Part shown: positions 61,301 to 64,000 of the stretch, piece by piece
Numbering within the stretch: position 1 is the stretch's first letter
Layout of the letters: the number at the start of each line of letters is the position of its first letter
From: an uncultured Oscillospiraceae bacterium
GTDB lineage: Bacteria > Bacillota > Clostridia > Oscillospirales > Ruminococcaceae
Direction of reading: 5' to 3'
Length of the DNA stretch: 64,000 bases
Assembly (NCBI GenBank): GCA_934526065.1
Contig: CAKSZX010000001.1
Span: forward strand, 186,001-250,000
The notes under the pieces: generated by a model
Told to the model about the DNA's origin: nothing
Database searches by the model: none
Seen by the model: the letters and a program-made list of their open reading frames with translations, nothing else
Made by a program: the position numbers and the translations under genes

Positions 61301-62797
61301 GAATTTGCCTACTATGACGGCACTATTGTTGGTGTGACAAAATACACCGTTACAAGTGCAACGCCAAAACAAAAGGGCGAGGGCGACAAGTTAAGGGAGC
61401 AGTACTACCTTACAATTAAAACTCCGGAAACAACAGAGGGTTTTGTAAATGTTGCTATTGACGGCAATGTTTTAAACGGGGCAATGGCTACCAACAGAAC
61501 GGGCAATAATACTGTTAATGGGTTAATCGGCAGGTTGTTTGATCAATCTGTTAGTGTGGCGACTACCGATGAAAACAATTCACAAAATACCGGTGTGGAA
61601 CTTTCAGACTCTAATAATAAATTTACCGCCACATTTACGGATACAATATCTTTCATCAAAAATGTGGGCACGGATAGTAACAACAAATCAGTAAACGGAC
61701 ACGATGTGTTTAAGCAATATGCAGGCAGTTCAAATCTGTATGTTGGGTTTGTTGCCCGGTTAAATAAACTTGTAAAAGGTTCAGACGGAACAGAAACAAG
61801 TTCAACGGTCACATTCCCGGCAGGAACTACCGCAAATGTTACATTTAAAATTTATAGTAAAAACACTGATGACACAAAGGGTAATGAGATAACCGATGTA
61901 AAATATAAGGAATTACAAGACAGTGGCAAATTAACTGTGTCCAACTTAGATATATCAACATCACCTGTAATCTCATATCCCGATAGCATTCGTCAAATTA
62001 TGGTCGACCACAGTGAGGGCATAGTGGTTGAGGCGGTTGCGGAAATCAGCTTTACCACAAACGGCCTTGCCGAATTGCCGGTAAGGGTCACAGGTGACGA
62101 CCAATCCGGCGTTATGGTTGAGGCAAAATCTGCTGTATCTTATTCGGGTGTAGGCAGTCTTGCAAGTTCGGAACTGGCGACATCTTACAAGGCTGATGAA
62201 AAGAGCATCAGGTATTACACCGCAAAAACCGTAAATGCCAAGTTAAGCTACTATGTAAACAGGGAAGAAAATAGCAATATTAACCGGCTTGGGGTAAACG
62301 GCATAACCGACGGCGGACAGTGGAAACTTAGTACCCTTGGGGCTTATGACATATCGGATTTAAGCTCTGATTTAATAAGCAAGGCAAGTCAGATAAAAGT
62401 TACATTAAGCCTTAACAAAAAGGATGATAACGGCAGTTATGGCGGTTTGGACAATGGAAAAACGATAAGTGATTATCTTAAAAATCAAACTATTACAAAG
62501 CCAACATTCTCTGCTGACAGTGCTGAAAATCGGACAGATAAATTTGAAAACACTTTCGACTGGAACAGCGCAAGTTATAACCCCGGCCAGGTAATACAAA
62601 TACCTATTGATTACAGCATACTTACCGGCAGTGAGTTTGAAGAACAGGATCTTACCTATGCAAACTATAAAGTTACCCTTACGGTTTCGTTATTGGATAA
62701 AGACAACAAGGAACTTGAAGGCTCAAAGGCAAGCGATTATATCATTTACACAAATGCAAAAGTTTTAACCGATGTTATTCAAAACAGCGGACAATAA
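52301..62797 (+). CDS. Giant 3,498-residue secreted GLUG-motif beta-helix protein
   Basis: A signal peptide (residues ~1-29, ISFLLAFAIFINCIPVYALD) is followed by an acidic Ser/Asn/Asp/Glu-rich linker to about 130. About two dozen GG-x-x-G motifs follow (NAGGIVGA, AGGFAGY, VGGLVGR, IGGLVGYTA, TGGFVGF), in four modules opening near residues 150, 760, 1553 and 1923. Module openings SAEQMILLS, GDFAALAIA, GCGTYSDPYIITDGNQLRAIA and GTAQQLWLLG resemble GLUG-domain starts. From about 2,650 an Ig-like, GG-motif-poor region runs to the end (DYIIYTNAKVLTDVI). No LPXTG, SLH, choline- or LysM-type anchor is visible. It is probably an extracellular adhesin or fibre; the function is not shown. Confidence 0.8.
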   Translation: MIEFLIKQKRKISFLLAFAIFINCIPVYALDANSAADLPRQASSSAGDSSSRASDEENTENSEPSSSKENAYDNSSSSDEKITDDKENNNTENSDGNADETNKDENNTMDEDPAADDTAINTNDAVSPQAVETPTLTLEHAGFGVNPDTISIGSAEQMILLSNVKPEEYQNKTISITSGFTIETTRTYTDKDNGTTYKFLGLGNESFPFSGSMSNADSTAGAATMTLPGSLFNYISDKAKVNNIILVADKAPTADSVPLLARNVVHSDDGSAGNWNIKIQTKKANDNTGSTASAGVIGALGANANVAITIDELTVGDNIQPISSGNGYRGAICNEMQTNSSLTFNYTENSLYEVNSNNSDAGGIVGHMASGASLTINGTGKINKAVTATNGNAGGIVGAMEKDAKININDNITLNQTVTATGGNAGGIVGSATDIIFTVAADKIDITSTICATGSAEVFAGGFAGYYTAKDNDLSVDLSKLNINVSLSGKEKITVVGGVFGILDFITDKKVTVQGEDCSKNSDGTTAAPKTTITSKLSGNVAHYGGIVGRAMGVDRVGDTMASSFIVKNINTVTLSNGKTINFNYGGVAAEIAKNRRGSLYFSVNNVIADMDKGASGTLAKNVGGVVGYSNTKSMVDICDIKIIGKFEKISNISDNKNAGLVAYMDGGVVRLSGKIDLSEIKLATGAAYVGQLMGKHDSLVFAEKGWKFIRQTTPQKISDFADWGEVVRLDGFGDGDRPLTYDSTNHTVTLKKIDTSNIDTEGDFAALAIAMSCTLGGALQNQNGFTTAVNASLYSSTINITNNINMSGTGIYSLTRDTFDTDVKPTYDKDIKTTFTGTIDGNKHTITLNSGEPYGCRTDKNTPAGGDGSGQIYDHKRVALLASTQGATVKNLTIDGNYNAEATKQTVTVGGISAKTSGLTLDNVTVKSNIAVKRSGGYAVVGGFAGCADGAQITAQNCTLGSGDGNQKSKLSITGNTGNAAQIGGFVANAQNTTTLNITNMTVNGVEIQSDTTGTAGGFLGYKWDNATVTLGDGTNPGVTVTNSSLNYTNKTTFGGMVNTGAGYWKVNKNGIVYDSGVSFTGGTNGTTPTGFIVSNGVPATERALYLEILPGGYVINNNAITLSGGLSSTTPNVDEICGKSIRNNAGNNNAVISIATDENHTGIDLNENACNTYQNKILENSVVNKNTRYYYNLDYIRAEDKSQRAKLMCTALVNYRAENIRGNFNGNTFQTITGTINLTGYSYYPVSMSVPISNATITFDNKGICTAEDNANNKCPTDTNINQHYLMHCGLYYNVAGSLNVNQLTLNGTVGRTSDGNSGALVYGTISGSQNATSTVILNDITLDGITVYNRHTHSGLTETDYSPLLINKISDYVTLDVTGVTQKGYESYGIDNKYAGSSLIGDVGSTSGTNIRLSFSNIQLDARKGTGSADSRYGGTTKTIFTRATLLNSFKYSDVTSCYGRYNFIDKNCTYGYEIGNGDTGVAGRNPNNQMWYYGQNGADRGLIKDGSTIIYDGKSNKNYTNYIRYVYTAENATNSRYELDINQMSVSILEGCGTYSDPYIITDGNQLRAIAKYLNGTAQNGLGLTFDSHVLDISYDDNTTAHTKGTGSDKHVMYIYEGKNWYEAEYDSTKKEYKKKSENTGNDSKILAYLRNAYYLIQPINDDYSITMPYDFTGLGGLTYTGDNITVFSGAVIGAVKDGKYPTIKITTKNGTDTDTSTINQFGGIVRTSAGAVVKDLIVDYSGANITITPSSHNFDKGSPNSLVQDQGVFGGVVGYCTAGDTIIDNVTVIGFKNSNNATGGMVSISNSHKHLPIGGYVGLVGGSAQYTGGGVIFKNIKTDGIQLFDSVNFVGKGTVNTKTGRTANSADGIFHYVNPYIGKVLDGYVASENCTLDNTDKNYKIPQLNTDKLVYDKTNDKISLGTAQQLWLLGAIVNSGAATYNGTTYNTDDGAYYRGRTRTADYSSVGTLTTDNKNPNREDDAYWEGVEGNQSGKYGYLVKNYTNDGDSRDYFRKICDGNTEVKISLTTSIDMTDIGAGFRGIGTNYTYLGNKDYKMRAVHLNSFEGNDKTITLNSRIYSYNGEWWQPHALGLFPVVGLISDATVSDLTLKGSVKVDTEPSNGTHVFTGGFTGTTAGTGGKTLTFKNVRLGGDTENSFTVTHIGRLNTNGGDRYDTDNDTTGTGGFIGGLWNINTNMVFNGCSYNNISVTGPGIVGGLVGRVWQKSSTIKINRETKLGDNYDFNNSKITTEIASGGTKITRKNAYEGVSPYNDIYGIGGLVGYTASAISIRNVRMNNVFIDASGSSNLGLDAGGFVGYVNNFLYKRVSVNNCDIVNVGIKGALRSGGLLGTINVLTSNTIYNGTATGTTTIDKVTVDGLYTLDNGGSDTFPSATGGFVGFVLGRLTVIDSTVKNSKIISKRYAGGLAGKLGNPEHEFKIKDVTIDNSIIASVGDKKGAGGIVGTSNQGKVPVYGYEILIKDTAVGYWLNNNGSPTTNTTIDAVKELKLPTDKDNNIGSTIGLWNGSKYEKYSDVNYQNNKADYGSDGNIGIWFGGENTSNAIKLIAVQTKNCYLPLRMYGNKANANLESNDVIIYANYNVTDGAADLATKPDGQMNGIIQGEGTESAAAPFGDGTSGTTTADNVYVPVLSQILTELKNGENKRPQYSNMLAIAKNFDTAKGINWNSDNGGSVFSSTYKTVQTNSEYGGDFPVIVVSLANIKSVDEQIKTALSLLTNSDQRSVVFSTDSKVQVPICNTYKYNKDNGTQFVRTKPSITFKNGRFTANSGKYDNGNDQFTLIQVQYTSGTGTGDTYSVWLPIILKKTLDYTFTSNIENGTNYRTENYKNTNLLSGHGEKNTALFTFTYEPNSADWVRMLNNGENLTNGYDKSLTFTFSSTNKFPAGTELVLVDKAANKSYYKKLTDDDTLVITNTQNDRRITLSEYFGVSLNNISDMLNITVEKATDGNIIKLDDKGVTDEVKKAVESSKFTATLDDETEEFAYYDGTIVGVTKYTVTSATPKQKGEGDKLREQYYLTIKTPETTEGFVNVAIDGNVLNGAMATNRTGNNTVNGLIGRLFDQSVSVATTDENNSQNTGVELSDSNNKFTATFTDTISFIKNVGTDSNNKSVNGHDVFKQYAGSSNLYVGFVARLNKLVKGSDGTETSSTVTFPAGTTANVTFKIYSKNTDDTKGNEITDVKYKELQDSGKLTVSNLDISTSPVISYPDSIRQIMVDHSEGIVVEAVAEISFTTNGLAELPVRVTGDDQSGVMVEAKSAVSYSGVGSLASSELATSYKADEKSIRYYTAKTVNAKLSYYVNREENSNINRLGVNGITDGGQWKLSTLGAYDISDLSSDLISKASQIKVTLSLNKKDDNGSYGGLDNGKTISDYLKNQTITKPTFSADSAENRTDKFENTFDWNSASYNPGQVIQIPIDYSILTGSEFEEQDLTYANYKVTLTVSLLDKDNKELEGSKASDYIIYTNAKVLTDVIQNSGQ

Positions 62798-62818
62798 TTT
62801 AAAACAATTTAATAAAAT

Positions 62819-62876
62819 AAACCGCCCGTCGGCCATGCCAAAAGTCTAACTTTAAAGGCTGCGCCAAGGGCGGTTT
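62819..62876. terminator. Terminator between giant gene and PK_C gene
   Basis: Outer stem AAACCGCCC/GGGCGGTTT enclosing a ~40-base loop, T-rich on the plus side. It probably serves both convergent genes. Confidence 0.65.
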
Positions 62877-62890
62877 GTTTTATGTATTTT

Positions 62891-63460
62891 TTAGGAAATT
62901 CTCGGTTTGCAGATTATATCTATAACCTTTGTTTCAAACAAATTGTTTGAATGACCCGGAATAAGTGTTATGGCGTAGTCTGCCCCGTGGCTGCAACCGC
63001 CAACGGCTATGATTTCTTCGCCGTATGGCACAGCGCCGTTGTCCATGGCCATAAGGGAGATTTCAACCCCTACTTTCATACCTTGACCTAACATTTTAAG
63101 GGTGTCCGCCATTAAAATCGCAGGGGTAAACGCACCGCCGTATTTATTGGCAATGCCTCTTTCCGCACCGGACAAAGCGTGGGTTGCGGTTATAACCGTT
63201 ACGCCTTTGTCGGTGAGCTCTTTGCGCTTTTCCGGGGTCATCTCACACTGTCCGGGGCCTAAGTCGCCGTAACAGTGGGTTACGCTTATAAATTTTGCCT
63301 TTGCGCCTGTTTTTTCAAAGGTATCAAGGAAAATATCCGTTGTGTAGCCGGTTTTAGAGGCCAAAACCACATATTTTATGCCGTGTTCTTTTACATAATC
63401 AGCCACAAGCTCGGCAGTCTTATGTGTGTTTTGATAACCTTTTTCTTTAAAAATAAACAT
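62891..63460 (-). CDS. Pyruvate kinase alpha/beta (C-terminal) domain protein
   Basis: A 189-residue stand-alone PK_C domain protein. KTAELVADYVKEHGIKYVVLASKTGYTTDIFL near 13-44 resembles the C-terminal domain of pyruvate kinase, where a regulatory ligand binds; no catalytic barrel is present. GADYAITLIPGH near 163 adds support. Stand-alone members are uncharacterised. AAAGGA lies upstream of the ATG. It is convergent with the giant surface gene. Confidence 0.82.
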   Translation of the reverse strand: MFIFKEKGYQNTHKTAELVADYVKEHGIKYVVLASKTGYTTDIFLDTFEKTGAKAKFISVTHCYGDLGPGQCEMTPEKRKELTDKGVTVITATHALSGAERGIANKYGGAFTPAILMADTLKMLGQGMKVGVEISLMAMDNGAVPYGEEIIAVGGCSHGADYAITLIPGHSNNLFETKVIDIICKPRIS

Positions 63461-63563
63461 AATAAAATCCTTTCCTACAAGTTGTTTTTCTTGATTATAC
63501 CATATTTTTAATATAAATTGACTGTCATAAATAAGGCAAAATGTTAAAATTCTGTAAAATCTA

Positions 63564-63592
63564 TTGAATTTTCAGGCGGTGTGTACTATAAT
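63564..63592 (+). promoter_or_regulatory. Promoter of htpG
   Basis: TTGAAT at 63564-63569 and TATAAT at 63587-63592, 17-bp spacer. Confidence 0.8.
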
Positions 63593-63595
63593 AAA

Positions 63596-63622
63596 TTAGC
63601 AATTAAGAATAGAGACTGCTAA
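63596..63622 (+). promoter_or_regulatory. CIRCE-like HrcA operator
   Basis: Left half TTAGCAATT, nine-base spacer, right half GACTGCTAA. CIRCE consensus is TTAGCACTC-N9-GAGTGCTAA, so the halves match at 7 and 8 of 9 positions with the exact spacing. It overlaps the predicted transcription start (about 63599). Confidence 0.75.
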
Positions 63623-63640
63623 AAATAGGAGTGATTTAAA

Positions 63641-64000
63641 ATGGCAAAAAAACAATTTAAAGCAGAAAGCAAAAAATTGATGGATATGATGATAAATTCC
63701 ATCTATACACATAAAGAAATATTTTTAAGAGAGCTTATTTCCAACGCCAGTGATGCTATGGATAAGTTGTACTTCCGTTCTTTGACAGACGACAGCATTA
63801 AGCTTACAAAGGACGATTATAGAATTAAAATTTCCGCCGATAAAGACAACCGCACCCTTACAATCGAAGATAACGGTTGCGGTATGAACCGGCAGGAACT
63901 TGAAAACAACCTTGGTACAATCGCAAAAAGCGGTTCATTTGATTTCAAAAACGAAAATAAGGCCGAAGATGTTAATATCATAGGTCAATTCGGCGTAGGT
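63641..64000 (+). CDS. htpG: Molecular chaperone HtpG (Hsp90), 3'-truncated
   Basis: The first 120 residues of HtpG: MAKKQFKAESKKLMDMMINS opens the N-terminal GHKL ATPase domain, with HKEIFLRELISNASDAMDKL near 24-43 carrying the conserved Glu/Asn/Asp, the ATP-lid motif IEDNGCGMN near 77-85 and LGTIAKSGSFDF near 93-104. The remaining ~500 residues lie outside the window. TAGGAG precedes the ATG. Regulation by HrcA is suggested by the upstream CIRCE-like element. Confidence 0.96.
   Translation, partial: MAKKQFKAESKKLMDMMINSIYTHKEIFLRELISNASDAMDKLYFRSLTDDSIKLTKDDYRIKISADKDNRTLTIEDNGCGMNRQELENNLGTIAKSGSFDFKNENKAEDVNIIGQFGVG

Noticed and set aside
52301..62797. Repeated GGC-GGT-rich motifs suggested a CRISPR or tandem DNA repeat
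   Set aside because: They are coding, irregularly spaced and diverged at the DNA level; they encode GG-x-x-G turns of a beta-helix.
61543..62797. Possible LPXTG-type wall-sorting signal at the C-terminus of the giant protein
   Set aside because: The last ~100 residues have no LPXTG-like motif, hydrophobic stretch or basic tail; it ends NAKVLTDVIQNSGQ.

Overview
The window looks like the chromosome of an endospore-forming Clostridia-class Firmicute, plausibly an Oscillospirales-like gut bacterium. This is inferred from gene content and order. The yabM-like/mazG/HU/rqcP/yabP/yabQ/divIC block, the YaaL-BofA pair, efp next to an M24 peptidase, strong Shine-Dalgarno sites, frequent TTG starts and small palindromic repeats all fit. 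No prophage, CRISPR array or insertion sequence was seen. One gene is cut by each window edge: trkH on the left and htpG on the right.

Layout. 0-5 kb: potassium channel subunit TrkH, a small export-family membrane protein, two tandem DUF3048 (YerB-like) lipoproteins and an XRE regulator. 5.2-14.5 kb: a long, tightly packed plus-strand run with many overlapping ends. It carries a histidine phosphatase, two nucleoside deoxyribosyltransferase-like proteins, a YfhO membrane protein, a YqeG phosphatase, an AP-endonuclease-family protein, aroA-aroC-aroK and an M24 peptidase. efp and a zinc-ribbon protein follow from their own promoter. 16.4-17.0 kb is a noncoding stretch holding a nested-hairpin repeat. 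17-21 kb: a reductase-like protein and two duplicated MFS transporters on the minus strand.

21.2-25.6 kb: tRNA-Leu(TAG) and the yab/divIC sporulation and division block. 25.7-29.5 kb: a nucleoside hydrolase pair, one of which has lost its metal-binding motif, a CYTH protein, and thyA-folA. 29.5-41.7 kb: a third DUF3048 lipoprotein, a CorC/HlyC-type protein, an AI-2E family permease, a PLP enzyme, a lipid kinase, a dicarboxylate symporter, several poorly known proteins, BofA/YaaL and a RodA-type glycosyltransferase. 41.8-49.1 kb: tsaE-tsaB-rpiB, an rRNA methyltransferase, a pseudouridine synthase, a flavin reductase, a GNAT protein, a two-component system and a zinc-ribbon protein.

49.2-62.8 kb is the most unusual part: an apparent four-gene surface operon. 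One promoter, overlapped by a perfect 23-bp palindrome, precedes three secreted or membrane-anchored small proteins with TasA/SipW-type N-termini and then a 3,498-residue secreted protein. The giant carries about two dozen GLUG-like GG-x-x-G motifs and no visible wall-sorting signal. I read this as an uncharacterised extracellular fibre or adhesin system. The window ends with a pyruvate-kinase C-terminal-domain protein and htpG, whose promoter carries a near-consensus CIRCE operator.
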